Shown here one piece after another: positions 18,501 to 26,623 of a stretch of DNA of 64,000 nucleotides (its first letter is position 1; every line of letters starts with the position of its first letter). Source of the stretch: JALZKA01 sp963753385 (GTDB lineage Bacteria; Actinomycetota; Thermoleophilia; Solirubrobacterales; 70-9); the NCBI GenBank assembly GCA_963753385.1, contig CAVWCC010000007.1:248001-312000 (forward strand), given 5' to 3'. The position numbers and the translations under genes are program-made. Under the pieces are notes generated by a model. The model ran no database searches. It had not been told where the DNA came from and saw only the letters and a program-made list of their open reading frames with translations.

Positions 18501-19289
18501 TCAGTAACGGTTGTCGCGGCCCTGGATTGCGAGCGGGCCGAGCTCGCCGCACATCTCGACCAGGCGCGAGACCGTGCGCTGCCCGATCTGCTCCTCGAGC
18601 TCGGTCTCGGGCAGGTTCGTGGTCACGACCATCGAGCGCTCGGACCCGTAGCGCTCGTCGACGATCGCGTAGAGCTGCTCCAGTACCCAGTCCGAGCGCT
18701 TCTCGGCGCCGAGGTCGTCGATGTGGAGGAGGTCGACCGACGTGAGCCGCTCGAAGAACGCGAGATAGGAGTCCTCGCCCGAGTCGGCGTCGTAGGTGCG
18801 CCGGATGCGCGCGAGGAGGCGCGGGAGCGAGTAGATCGCGACCGAGCGCCCGACGTGGGCCGCGGCGGCCGACACCGCCATCGCGAGCGTCGTCTTGCCG
18901 GTCCCGACGTCACCGGTGAGCCAGAGGCTCGCGCCCTCGTTGAGCCGGGCGTCGACGTTGTCGGCGTAGTCGCGGACCGCGGCCACGACGTTGCGGCTCT
19001 CGGGCTGTCGCGCCATGTCGGAGAGCGGCGGGCGGTCGAACGACACGCCGCGGTACCGGGCCGGGATCGCCGAGGCCAGCCCGCGGGCGCGCGATCGGGT
19101 CCGGACGATCGAGCGGCACTCGCACGGCTCAACCGCCCCGTCCTCGGCCTCGATCCAGCCGGTGCCGTCGCATTTCGCGAGCGGACAGGCGGCGGCGGTT
19201 TCGTCGCCGCGGCGCAGCGGCACCACTTTGCCGCCCTGCGCACCGGTGGCCCTCCGCGCCGGGGGCTTTCGCGCCGGCTCAGAAGTCAT
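18501..19289 (-). CDS. DnaI/DnaC-like helicase loader ATPase
   Basis: This 262-residue AAA+ ATPase follows dnaB directly and overlaps it by 11 bases. It has a Walker A loop (GDVGTGKTT), a Walker B (LLHIDDLGAE), a sensor strand (VVTTNLPE) and an Arg-rich end. The N-terminal 80 residues contain a Cys cluster (CPLAKCDGTGW then CECR), like the zinc-binding N-domains of DnaI-type loaders. By context it would load DnaB onto DNA. IstB-type transposition ATPases share the fold, but there is no transposase here and the dnaB coupling argues for a replication role. Confidence 0.82.
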   Translation of the reverse strand: MTSEPARKPPARRATGAQGGKVVPLRRGDETAAACPLAKCDGTGWIEAEDGAVEPCECRSIVRTRSRARGLASAIPARYRGVSFDRPPLSDMARQPESRNVVAAVRDYADNVDARLNEGASLWLTGDVGTGKTTLAMAVSAAAAHVGRSVAIYSLPRLLARIRRTYDADSGEDSYLAFFERLTSVDLLHIDDLGAEKRSDWVLEQLYAIVDERYGSERSMVVTTNLPETELEEQIGQRTVSRLVEMCGELGPLAIQGRDNRY

Positions 19290-20730
19290 CGGCCAGGTCG
19301 ACGGGGTCGTCGCTCTCGCTCAGGTCGTCCTCGGGCTGGTAGCCGCCGCGCGCAACGGGCGCGGCGTCACGGTAGCTCTGCGCCATGTTCCGGAAGCGTG
19401 GGTAGGGCGCCTGGAATGCGAGATCCACATGACCGATCGGGCCGTTGCGGTGCTTCCCGATGATCAGCTCCGCCTTGCCCCTGATGTCCTCGTCGAATTC
19501 GCCGTCCTCACGCTTGTAGTACTCCTCGCGAAACAGGAAACAGACGACATCCGAGTCCTGCTCGATCGACCCGGATTCGCGAAGGTCCGAGAGGATCGGT
19601 CGCTTGTCCGGCCGGAGCTCCGGCGCGCGTGAAAGCTGCGAGAGCGCGAGCACCGGAACGTTGAGCTCGCCGGCCAGCAGCTTCAGTCCACGCGAAATCG
19701 CACCGACCTGCTCGACCCGGCTCTGGCGTGGGTCGTCGGGGCGCATGAGCTGGATGTAGTCGACAATGATCAGCCCGAGGCCGCCTGCCGGCTGCTCCTT
19801 CGAGTGGAGCCTGCGGGCCTTCGCCCGCAGCTCCAGAGTCGAGAGATCGGACGAGGTGTCGATCCAGATCGGCGCACCAGCGAGCTGGTTGGACGCCTTG
19901 AGGACCTTCGGCCAAAGACTCTTGACCTGACCTTTGCGGAGCTTGTCTCCCTGGATTCCGGCCCGGCAGGCGATGAAGCGATGCGCCAGCTCGGTCTCCG
20001 ACATCTCGAGAGAGAAAAAGGCCACCGGCAGCCCCTTCTCGACCGCCACGAAGTCCGCGATGTTCCCGACGATCGCGGACTTCCCCATTGCCGGTCTTGC
20101 CGCGAGAACGATCAGGTTGCCGGGCTGAAAGCCACCGGTGATCTTGTCGAGGTCCGTGAATCCCGAGGCGGTCCCCGTGAGCTCCCGCTTGCCTTCCGAA
20201 AGCTCCTCGAGCCGGGTCGTTTCACGCTCGAGGATCTCAGTCAGCGACGCGAAGTCCTTGGAAGCCGTGTCGTGCGCTACCTCGAACATCAACTTCTCGG
20301 CCTGCTCGACCAGGTGGCGGGGCTCGCCCTCACGCTCGTGGACCGACTTCTGGATCCGGTGCGAGGCCTCGAGGAGGCGGCGGAGCATCGCGTTCGCCTT
20401 GACGATCCGGGCGTAATGGTCGGCGTTGCCGGCGACCGGGACGGTCGAGGCGAGGCTCGAGACCAGCTCCTTGCCGCCGGCCTCGGTGATGTCGCCCAGC
20501 TGCGTGAGCTGCTCGGTCACGGTCAGCGCGTCGACCGGCTCGCCCCTCGCGTGGAGCGAATGGATTGCGCGGAAGATCAGCCGGTGGCGCTCGCGGTAGA
20601 AGTCGATGTCGGTCAGGTGGACGTCGACGATGACCGAGGCGACAGCCGTCTCGGAGACCATCATCGCGCCGAGGACCGACTCCTCGGCCTCGAGGTTCTG
20701 GGGCGGGACGTAGGCGTCGGCGGTGGTCAT
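19279..20730 (-). CDS. dnaB: Replicative DNA helicase DnaB
   Basis: This hexameric helicase of the replication fork has about 483 residues. It has an N-terminal primase-interacting domain (starting PPQNLEAEESVLGAMM) and a RecA-like C-terminal domain with Walker A ARPAMGKSA, the FFSLEMS segment, LIIVDYIQLM and DLRESGSIEQDSD. I choose ATG 20730 (MTTADAYVPPQNLE) over the longer frame, whose extra 25 residues have no family match. There is no intein. It follows rplI after 134 bases and overlaps the loader gene. Confidence 0.95.
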   Translation of the reverse strand: MTTADAYVPPQNLEAEESVLGAMMVSETAVASVIVDVHLTDIDFYRERHRLIFRAIHSLHARGEPVDALTVTEQLTQLGDITEAGGKELVSSLASTVPVAGNADHYARIVKANAMLRRLLEASHRIQKSVHEREGEPRHLVEQAEKLMFEVAHDTASKDFASLTEILERETTRLEELSEGKRELTGTASGFTDLDKITGGFQPGNLIVLAARPAMGKSAIVGNIADFVAVEKGLPVAFFSLEMSETELAHRFIACRAGIQGDKLRKGQVKSLWPKVLKASNQLAGAPIWIDTSSDLSTLELRAKARRLHSKEQPAGGLGLIIVDYIQLMRPDDPRQSRVEQVGAISRGLKLLAGELNVPVLALSQLSRAPELRPDKRPILSDLRESGSIEQDSDVVCFLFREEYYKREDGEFDEDIRGKAELIIGKHRNGPIGHVDLAFQAPYPRFRNMAQSYRDAAPVARGGYQPEDDLSESDDPVDLADDF

Positions 20731-20864
20731 CTCACTCGGCTCTCGATGAATTAGAGGGCTGGCTGCGGCGGAAATCGCCCCGCTCTCGCTGCCCCAACCG
20801 AGCAAACCAGAACGCCGCCCGGCCCGCCGGACGCGAACTCGGGTTTTGCGGCACCTAGATTCCG

Positions 20865-21317
20865 CTAGTGCGCTTCGGCGACGATCGTCTTGACGCGCGC
20901 CGTCTGGCCGCCGCCGAGCTCGACCTCGACCATGTAGGTCCCGACCTCGCGGATCGGGTCGTCGAGCCTGATCTTCTTGCGGTCGATCCGCAGGCCGCGC
21001 GCCTCGGAGATCGCGTCGGCGATCTCGGCGTTGGTGACCGAGCCGAAGAGCTTGCCGTCCTCACCCGCGCGATGCTGGATCGTGAGCACCGTCTTCGACA
21101 GCAGCGCCGCGGTCTCGCCAGCCCGGGCCTCGGCCTCGGCGGCCGCCTGCTCGGCCACCTCGCGGCGACGCTGGGCCTCCTCGAGCGCGCCCTTCGTCGC
21201 CGGCTGGGCGAGCTTGCGGGGGATGAGGAAGTTGCGGAGGTATCCGGCGGACACGTCGACCGCTGTTCCGGCCTCGCCGAGGTTCTCGACGTCCTTGAGG
21301 AGGATCGCCTGGGGCAT
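20865..21317 (-). CDS. rplI: 50S ribosomal protein L9
   Basis: This 150-residue protein has the normal L9 layout: an N-terminal 23S rRNA-binding domain (ILLKDVENLGEAGTAVDVSAGYLRNFLIPR), a long Ala/Glu-rich connecting helix, and the C-terminal domain (KLFGSVTNAEIADAI). A GAGGA ribosome site precedes the ATG. It lies 11 bases downstream of rpsR in the conserved rpsF-ssb-rpsR-rplI-dnaB order. Confidence 0.96.
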   Translation of the reverse strand: MPQAILLKDVENLGEAGTAVDVSAGYLRNFLIPRKLAQPATKGALEEAQRRREVAEQAAAEAEARAGETAALLSKTVLTIQHRAGEDGKLFGSVTNAEIADAISEARGLRIDRKKIRLDDPIREVGTYMVEVELGGGQTARVKTIVAEAH

Positions 21318-21328
21318 CGGCTAGGTCC

Positions 21329-21625
21329 TCAACGCTCGCCGACGTACGGCAGCATCGCGAGTTCGCGCGCCCGCTTCACGGCAAGCGCCAGCTCGCGCTG
21401 GTGCTGACGGGAGAGGCCCGTGACCCGCCGCGACCGAACCTTGCCGCGGTCGGAGATGAAGCGGCGCAGGAGCATCAGGTCCTTGTAGTCGATCGTCTCC
21501 GAGTTGATCCGGGTGTACTTGCGGGGGCGGATCCGCTCGCCGCGGCGCCCGCCGGGCCCACGCCGCGGCCCCGAGCCGGGGCCGGAGCTGCCGCCGGCGG
21601 TTGGGCGTGACGACTTCCGCGCCAT
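21329..21625 (-). CDS. rpsR: 30S ribosomal protein S18
   Basis: This 98-residue S18 has the conserved core RKYTRINSETIDYKDLMLLRRF and the GLSRQHQRELALAVKRAR helix. About 30 Gly/Pro/Arg-rich residues before the core are longer than in many bacteria. No Cys zinc motif is present, so this is the zinc-free form. The start codon lies inside a short inverted repeat (GCGCC-TGAT-GGCGC), which could affect initiation. A TAGAAT hexamer in the 156-base gap upstream may be a -10 element for a second promoter. Confidence 0.95.
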   Translation of the reverse strand: MARKSSRPTAGGSSGPGSGPRRGPGGRRGERIRPRKYTRINSETIDYKDLMLLRRFISDRGKVRSRRVTGLSRQHQRELALAVKRARELAMLPYVGER

Positions 21626-21781
21626 CAGGCGCTTCGCGCGCTTGTCGAAAGGTTCTGGCTCATCTCAAACGAATGCGCCGCCGAGGACGGGGCGGCGCGA
21701 GACGCCCATTCTAGCGGGCAGGGGTCTCCGCGAGGACCCGCGGTCGTCGGCGCGGGCCCACGCGGAATGGGGGTTAGTCCG

Positions 21782-22255
21782 CTAGAACGGGATGTCGTCG
21801 TCGGCCGCGGACGAGCCGACGCCGGCGGGTGAAGCCGAATCGAAGTCAGAGGTGTCGGCGGGCAGGTCGGAGCCGCCGGTGAAGCCGCCGCCGTTCCCGT
21901 TGCCCCCGCTCGGAGCGCTGTCGCGGCTGCCGAGGAACTGGACGCGGTCGGCGATGATCTCCACCGCCTGGCGCTTGTTCCCGTCCTGTTCCCACTCGTG
22001 CCAGTCCAAGCGGCCGTCGATCGCGACCGGGCGGCCCTTGCCGAGGTAGGTGGCGCAGTTCTCGCCCTGGGCGCCCCAGACCGTGACGTCGAAGTAGTTG
22101 GGCTTGTCCTCCCACTCGCCCGACGCGTTCTTGCGGGACGAGTTGACTGCGATGCGCAGCTTGCAGACCGAGGTGCCGCCGGGGGTGGTGCGGAGCTCGG
22201 GGTCGCGGGTGAGGTTCCCCGTGACGATCACTCTGTTGATGTTGGCGCTTGCCAT
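21782..22255 (-). CDS. ssb: Single-stranded DNA-binding protein
   Basis: This 157-residue SSB has an OB-fold N-terminal domain (NRVIVTGNLTRDPELRTTPGG through the QFLGSRD strand), a Gly/Asn/Ser-rich flexible linker, and the acidic tip DDDIPF that recruits partner proteins. It protects single-stranded DNA at forks. It sits between rpsF and rpsR on the same strand as usual. The 117-base gap to rpsF has only a weak, non-matching resemblance to the repeat elements described elsewhere. Confidence 0.96.
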   Translation of the reverse strand: MASANINRVIVTGNLTRDPELRTTPGGTSVCKLRIAVNSSRKNASGEWEDKPNYFDVTVWGAQGENCATYLGKGRPVAIDGRLDWHEWEQDGNKRQAVEIIADRVQFLGSRDSAPSGGNGNGGGFTGGSDLPADTSDFDSASPAGVGSSAADDDIPF

Positions 22256-22372
22256 TCGGGCATCAGCCCCTTCCAGGATTCGTATTGATCGGTCTCCAGT
22301 CTAAGGAGCCGATCGGCGTGTTCTCGCCCCCCGGACGAGGGCAAACGCGTAAATAGCGGGATCGCCTTCTCG

Positions 22373-22969
22373 CTAGGCGGGCTGCTCGTCCGCGTCGCCC
22401 TCCGCGGGCTCTGCGGGGGGAGCCTCGGGCGCCGGGGCCTCGGGCTCGGCCGGCGGGGCCACGGGAGCCGCGGTCTCGGCCACGGGCTCAGGCGCCGGCT
22501 CAGGCGCGGTCTCGGCCGCGGGCTCGGCGGTGGCCGGAGCGGGCTCGGCGGGCGCCTCGACCTCCGGCTCGGGGCCGCGCGGCGGACGGTCGTCGTCGCG
22601 GCGACGGCCGCCGGAGCGCGGCGACGCCGTCGCGGCCAGCGAGATCGGCGGCGGCGGGTCGATCACCGGCGCGCGGGGGTCCACCTTGAAGATCCGGAAG
22701 CGCAGGACGCCGTCGGTGATCTTCAGGTTGTGGTTCAGCTCGTCGAGCACGGAACCGCCCTTCTCGAACCGGAAGAAGCGATAGTCGGCCTCGGTCCGCT
22801 GGTTGATCTCGTAGGCCATCTTGCGGAGGCCCCACGCGCGCTCCTGCTTGAGCTCCCCGACGGTCTCGATCCGCCGGCGGGCCTCGACAGCGATCTCGTC
22901 ACGGCGATCGTCGGCGACCTCCGGGTCGAGCATCAGGACGAGTTCGTATTCGGGAGCGGGCTTGGCCAT
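22373..22969 (-). CDS. rpsF: 30S ribosomal protein S6 with long Pro/Ala/Glu-rich tail
   Basis: This is the first gene of the ribosomal/replication block. ATG 22969 gives MAKPAPEYELVLML, the start of S6; the core runs to about residue 98 (RFRIFKVDP). The remaining 100 residues are low-complexity: an Arg/Asp patch (GGRRRDDDRPPRG), then Pro-Ala-Glu repeats. That doubles the usual length. The tail is probably disordered. A TATCCT sequence about 20 bases upstream may be the -10 of its promoter, facing away from the gene at 23036. Confidence 0.93.
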   Translation of the reverse strand: MAKPAPEYELVLMLDPEVADDRRDEIAVEARRRIETVGELKQERAWGLRKMAYEINQRTEADYRFFRFEKGGSVLDELNHNLKITDGVLRFRIFKVDPRAPVIDPPPPISLAATASPRSGGRRRDDDRPPRGPEPEVEAPAEPAPATAEPAAETAPEPAPEPVAETAAPVAPPAEPEAPAPEAPPAEPAEGDADEQPA

Positions 22970-23035
22970 GCGGAATGCGGCGCCGGAGGATAGCGAAGGG
23001 GGCATCCCCCGCCGGGGTGGGGTTCACGACTCCGC

Positions 23036-23473
23036 ATGGCTGGTTCACTGGCGATTCGGTGGTCGAGTGCGGCGCGAGCCGCCGGGCTCGGACTCGCCGC
23101 GATCGCGGCGCTCGCCGTCCTGGCCGGCGCCCTCGAGCCTCCTGCACCTCCTCCCGTGCCCCCCGACGTGGGCCTCGCGCCCACGGGCTCCCCGCCGGCC
23201 GGTCACACCCCTGCCGCCGGCGGGGAGCGAGGCGGGGGCGCGTGGGGCCTGGAATCGCCGAAGCGTGCGCGTCGCCCGCCCCGCGACGATCGTGACCACG
23301 AAGACGCCCACCCGCCACGGCCGGCGCCGCCCGCAGCCCCGCCGCCCGACGCGCCCTCGACCCCTCCGGCTGCAGCTCCGGCTCCGCCCGTCGTGGTGGC
23401 CCCACCGCCCGCGCCGGCTCCTGCACCGTCGCCCGATCCCCCAACCTCGACCGAGTTCGGCTTCGAGCGCTGA
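23036..23473 (+). CDS. Pro-rich single-pass membrane or secreted protein
   Basis: This 145-residue protein has an N-terminal hydrophobic segment (about residues 13-33, ending GALEPPAPPP). A long Pro/Ala-rich region with some charged residues follows, ending TSTEFGFER. The segment could be an uncleaved anchor or a signal peptide. The composition is that of an extracellular spacer. No domain is recognisable. It is divergent from rpsF, and the next secreted protein starts 13 bases after its stop, so both may be made together. Confidence 0.55.
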   Translation: MAGSLAIRWSSAARAAGLGLAAIAALAVLAGALEPPAPPPVPPDVGLAPTGSPPAGHTPAAGGERGGGAWGLESPKRARRPPRDDRDHEDAHPPRPAPPAAPPPDAPSTPPAAAPAPPVVVAPPPAPAPAPSPDPPTSTEFGFER

Positions 23474-23486
23474 CGAAAGGACAACC

Positions 23487-25046
23487 ATGGACCAGCCCAC
23501 CTCGCGAATCGCAGCGCTCCACCGCCACCGGCGCGTTGCGCTCGCAGCCGTCGTGCTGGCGCTGCTCGCGCTGGCGCTCGCCGCCGCGCCCGAAGCGGGC
23601 GCGGGCACCTACCGGGCGGTGCAGTGTTCCGAGGTGCTCGGCTCCGGGCACGCCGACGCCGTTTTCAAGCGGAGCTCGCCTCACTACTCCGGATCGTCCG
23701 ACTGCCGCGCAGGCGGGCTCGAGATCACGCACGAGCCCGGCCGCGAGCCCACGAAGACCGGCCGCTCCGGCTCGTGGACGATCGCCGCGCCGCGCGGGAC
23801 CGCGATCCACCGAGTTGCCGCCCGGATCACCGCCGCCGGCGCCGCCGGCCACCTGCCCGAGCTGTTCGTCGCCGTCGCGGGCGGAGCCCGGCGGCCGATC
23901 CCTTCGATCCAAGGCGACTTGCACCGCGTCGGCTGGTCGGGCGTCGAAGGCCGCGCGCTCACCGCCCGCCTCGCGTGCACGCGGGCCGGAGGCTGTGGCG
24001 CCGGCCGGGGCGCCCACCTGCACCTGCGCCGCGTGGCGCTCGCGCTCCGCGATTCGCTCACGCCCTCGGTCGAGCCGGCCGGAACGCTGCTGGCATCGGG
24101 CGCCCGCCGCGGCCCGCAATCGCTGCGGGTCGAGGCGGTCGACGCCGGCTCCGGGATTCGGACGGTGAGCGTAGAGGTGAACGACAACCCCCTCGCGTCC
24201 AGGGTCTTCGATTGCCGGCTCGCCGGCGGAGTCGCCCTGCGCCTACAGCCGTGCCCCGCTGCCGCAGCTCCCGTCTTCGACCTCGCGACCACCTCGCGCC
24301 ATTTCCGCCAGGGCCCGAACCGGCTCCGGGTCTGCGCCGCCGACTACGCCCAGCGTGCGACCGCCAACCTCGGCTGCGTCACGCGCACCGTGCGCGTCGA
24401 CAACGTCTGCCCGCTGTCGGCCGCGCCGGGTACCGCGCTCGTCGCGCACTTCCGCGGCGCCGGCGCGAGCATCGCGACGCGAAGCGATCGGCGCACGACC
24501 GTGATCGGACGCCTCACCACGGCAGGCGGCGCTCCGGTCGCCGGCGGGCGGGTATGCGTTGGCGCCCGCCCGCGGGGCGGCGACACCGCCGAGCGCATCC
24601 TCGCCACGCCCACCACGGACGGGCGGGGCACCTTCACCGCGCGCGTCCCGCCCGGCCCGAGCCGTGCGATCCGCATCGCCCACTGGCCGAACTCCGAGCG
24701 CGCCCTCGAGCGGCACTTGACGCTCCGTTCCCGGGCGATCCCGCGCCTGCGCGTGCGTCCGAATCGCACCCTCGCAAACGGCCAGCGAGCCCGCTTCGCC
24801 GTCCGCCTGCCCGGACCCCGGAGCGGCCGCCGCCGAGTAGCGATCAAGGCGCGCGCGGGGGCGCGCTGGATCCGCATCGCGGGCGGCCGGACCTCGCCGT
24901 CGGGGAGCTGGCGCGGCGGCTATCGCTTCCACGCCACCACGGGCACGCAGCGCTACGCATTCCGGGCGGTCGTCCCGAGGCAGACCGGCTATCCGTACGA
25001 GGGCGGCCGCTCGCGAGTCGCCCGTGCGAGGGTGACCGGACGGTAG
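23487..25046 (+). CDS. Large secreted protein of unknown function
   Basis: This is a secreted protein of about 519 residues. A clean signal peptide ends near residue 40 (LALAAAPEAGAG). A ribosome site GAAAGG lies just before the ATG. Cysteines occur in spaced pairs (such as YRAVQCSEV and SSDCRAGG), suggesting disulfide-linked beta domains. The middle contains Ig-like or bacterial-surface-repeat features (VEAVDAGSGIRTVSVEVN), and the C-terminal third has beta-sandwich-like repeats (TVIGRLTTAGGAPVAGGRV, with an Arg-rich region after). I recognise no enzyme motif. It could be an adhesin or glycan-binding protein. Confidence 0.65.
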   Translation: MDQPTSRIAALHRHRRVALAAVVLALLALALAAAPEAGAGTYRAVQCSEVLGSGHADAVFKRSSPHYSGSSDCRAGGLEITHEPGREPTKTGRSGSWTIAAPRGTAIHRVAARITAAGAAGHLPELFVAVAGGARRPIPSIQGDLHRVGWSGVEGRALTARLACTRAGGCGAGRGAHLHLRRVALALRDSLTPSVEPAGTLLASGARRGPQSLRVEAVDAGSGIRTVSVEVNDNPLASRVFDCRLAGGVALRLQPCPAAAAPVFDLATTSRHFRQGPNRLRVCAADYAQRATANLGCVTRTVRVDNVCPLSAAPGTALVAHFRGAGASIATRSDRRTTVIGRLTTAGGAPVAGGRVCVGARPRGGDTAERILATPTTDGRGTFTARVPPGPSRAIRIAHWPNSERALERHLTLRSRAIPRLRVRPNRTLANGQRARFAVRLPGPRSGRRRVAIKARAGARWIRIAGGRTSPSGSWRGGYRFHATTGTQRYAFRAVVPRQTGYPYEGGRSRVARARVTGR

Positions 25047-25102
25047 GCAGATGGCTATTCGAGCGCTTCGCCGGGATCCGAGTGCGACGGCTTGACGACT
25101 GA

Positions 25103-26560
25103 TCAGCGGTCGGTCCGCTTCGCGCGGATATCGGCCAGCTGCTCCTCGATCCACACGCCCGGGTCGCGCTCGCGCACGATCTCGCGCAGGCGGGAGGCGC
25201 GGAGCCGGCGCTCCTCGGGATCCATCGTCAGCGCGCGGTACATGGTGTCCGCCTGTTCCTGGATGTCGAACGGGTTGACCGAGAGCGTGCAGTCGCCGAG
25301 CTCCTCGTGGGCGCCCGTGTTCTCGGAGAGCATCACCACGCCGTCGCGGGTCGAGACCGCCGGCGCTTCCTTCGCGACCAGGTTCATGCCGTCGAACAGC
25401 GAGTTGACGATCAGGAGGTCGAACTGCTTGTAGCGGGCGACGGCCTCCGGGAAGTTCTCGTAGATCCGCAGGTCGATCGGCATCCAGTCGGTCGTGCCGT
25501 GGCGGTGGTTGACGACCGCGACCAGCGCCTCGATCCGCTCGAGGTACTCGGCGTACTCGGGGACGTCCTGGCGCGAGGGCTGGAGGTGGGCGATGAACGT
25601 GACCCGCTCGCGGAACTCCGGGTGCTGCTGGAGGAAGACGTCGAACGCGGTGAAGCCGCGCAGGACGTTCTTCGAGAGGTCGGCGCGGTCGACGCGGATG
25701 ATCAGATGGTCGCGGCGGCGGCGAAGCAGCTCCTGCTCGTAGGCCAGAACCTCCTCCGAGGCGGCGGCCCGCTCGAGCCGGGCCGCGTCGATCCCCAGCG
25801 GGTAGGCCCGGACCCAGGTCTCACGCCCGTCGTGGAGGACCGCCCCGCGCTCGTAGTCCACCTCGAGCTCCATCAGGTCCCGGCAGCAATGCAGGAAGTT
25901 CCGGCAGTACGCGGTGGTGTGGAAGCCGATGATGTCGTTCGCCAACAGGCCCTGGTAGATCGCCTCGCGCATCCGTGCCGGCAGGATCCGCCAGCTGTCC
26001 GGCTGCGACCACGGGATGTGAACGAAGTGCTGAAGCATCACGTCCGGCCGCGCCGCCCTGATCTCGGCGGGGCAGGTGTAGAGGTGGTAGTCGTGAAGCA
26101 TCACCAGCGGCTCGGAGTCGTCGGCGATCGTCCGCAGGATGGCCTCGGCGATGTCGTGGTTCACGACCAGGTAGCCCTCGTCCCACGCTTCGGCCTCCTC
26201 CTGGCGGATGTCGGGCGCGTTCGAGAGGTCCCAGAGGTAGTGCTGGATGAACCACAGGATCGGGTTCGCGATCACGTTGTAGAAGCGGTCGTAGGCGAAG
26301 GGATCCGACTCGACGAGCAGCACCTCGTAGGTCACCCCGTCGAGCTCCACGGATACCGGCCGGCCCTCGGACTCGCGCTCGACCTCGGCGTCCTCCTCGG
26401 TCATCGTCGAGGCGATCCACAGCGCGCCGCGGTTGGCAACCAGCCCGGTCAGCGCGGTCACGAGCCCACCCCCGCCGCGGCTCACCACGCGCTCGCCCGT
26501 CTCCGAGCGCTCGAACTGCGCCGGCCCCCGGTTCGAGACGATCACCAGGCGCTGGTTCAA
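25103..26560 (-). CDS. GT20 glycosyltransferase, trehalose-6-phosphate synthase-like (divergent)
   Basis: This 485-residue GT20 enzyme shows a glycine loop (SRGGGGLVTAL), LHDYHLY, FVHIPWS, IGFHTTAY and DGMNLVAKE. The family makes trehalose-6-phosphate from a nucleotide-glucose and glucose-6-phosphate. Two regions differ from canonical OtsA: RVDRADLSKNVLRG where VDRLDYxKG is usual, and SENTGAHEEL where SEFAG is usual. I recall similar variants in actinobacterial and VldE-like GT20 proteins, so the exact product is uncertain. The start is TTG, with AAGGG in the 3' arm of element B as ribosome site. No otsB phosphatase is nearby. Confidence 0.85.
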   Translation of the reverse strand: MNQRLVIVSNRGPAQFERSETGERVVSRGGGGLVTALTGLVANRGALWIASTMTEEDAEVERESEGRPVSVELDGVTYEVLLVESDPFAYDRFYNVIANPILWFIQHYLWDLSNAPDIRQEEAEAWDEGYLVVNHDIAEAILRTIADDSEPLVMLHDYHLYTCPAEIRAARPDVMLQHFVHIPWSQPDSWRILPARMREAIYQGLLANDIIGFHTTAYCRNFLHCCRDLMELEVDYERGAVLHDGRETWVRAYPLGIDAARLERAAASEEVLAYEQELLRRRRDHLIIRVDRADLSKNVLRGFTAFDVFLQQHPEFRERVTFIAHLQPSRQDVPEYAEYLERIEALVAVVNHRHGTTDWMPIDLRIYENFPEAVARYKQFDLLIVNSLFDGMNLVAKEAPAVSTRDGVVMLSENTGAHEELGDCTLSVNPFDIQEQADTMYRALTMDPEERRLRASRLREIVRERDPGVWIEEQLADIRAKRTDR

Positions 26561-26566
26561 TTCAAG

Positions 26567-26613
26567 CCCTTACCAGGGAGGCAAACCTGCTTTCGCGACA
26601 GAAAGTCGCTCAT
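26567..26613 (-). promoter_or_regulatory. Repeat element B: two-hairpin leader RNA candidate
   Basis: On the minus strand: hairpin 1 (GCGAC, 5-base loop, GTCGC), linker GAAAGCAGGTTTGCC (one change from the consensus), hairpin 2 (CCCT-GGTA-AGGG). It lies between treT and the GT20 gene. The AAGGG of the second stem is the only ribosome-site candidate for the TTG start 6 bases further on, so folding would hide it. A TATTCC just before the element could be a -10. Confidence 0.72.
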
Positions 26614-26623
26614 CGGAATACCC

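Noticed and set aside
22325..22360. Possible fifth copy of the repeat before ssb (GTTTGCCC on the minus strand)
   Set aside because: Neither the first hairpin nor the GGTA loop is present; only about eight bases match.
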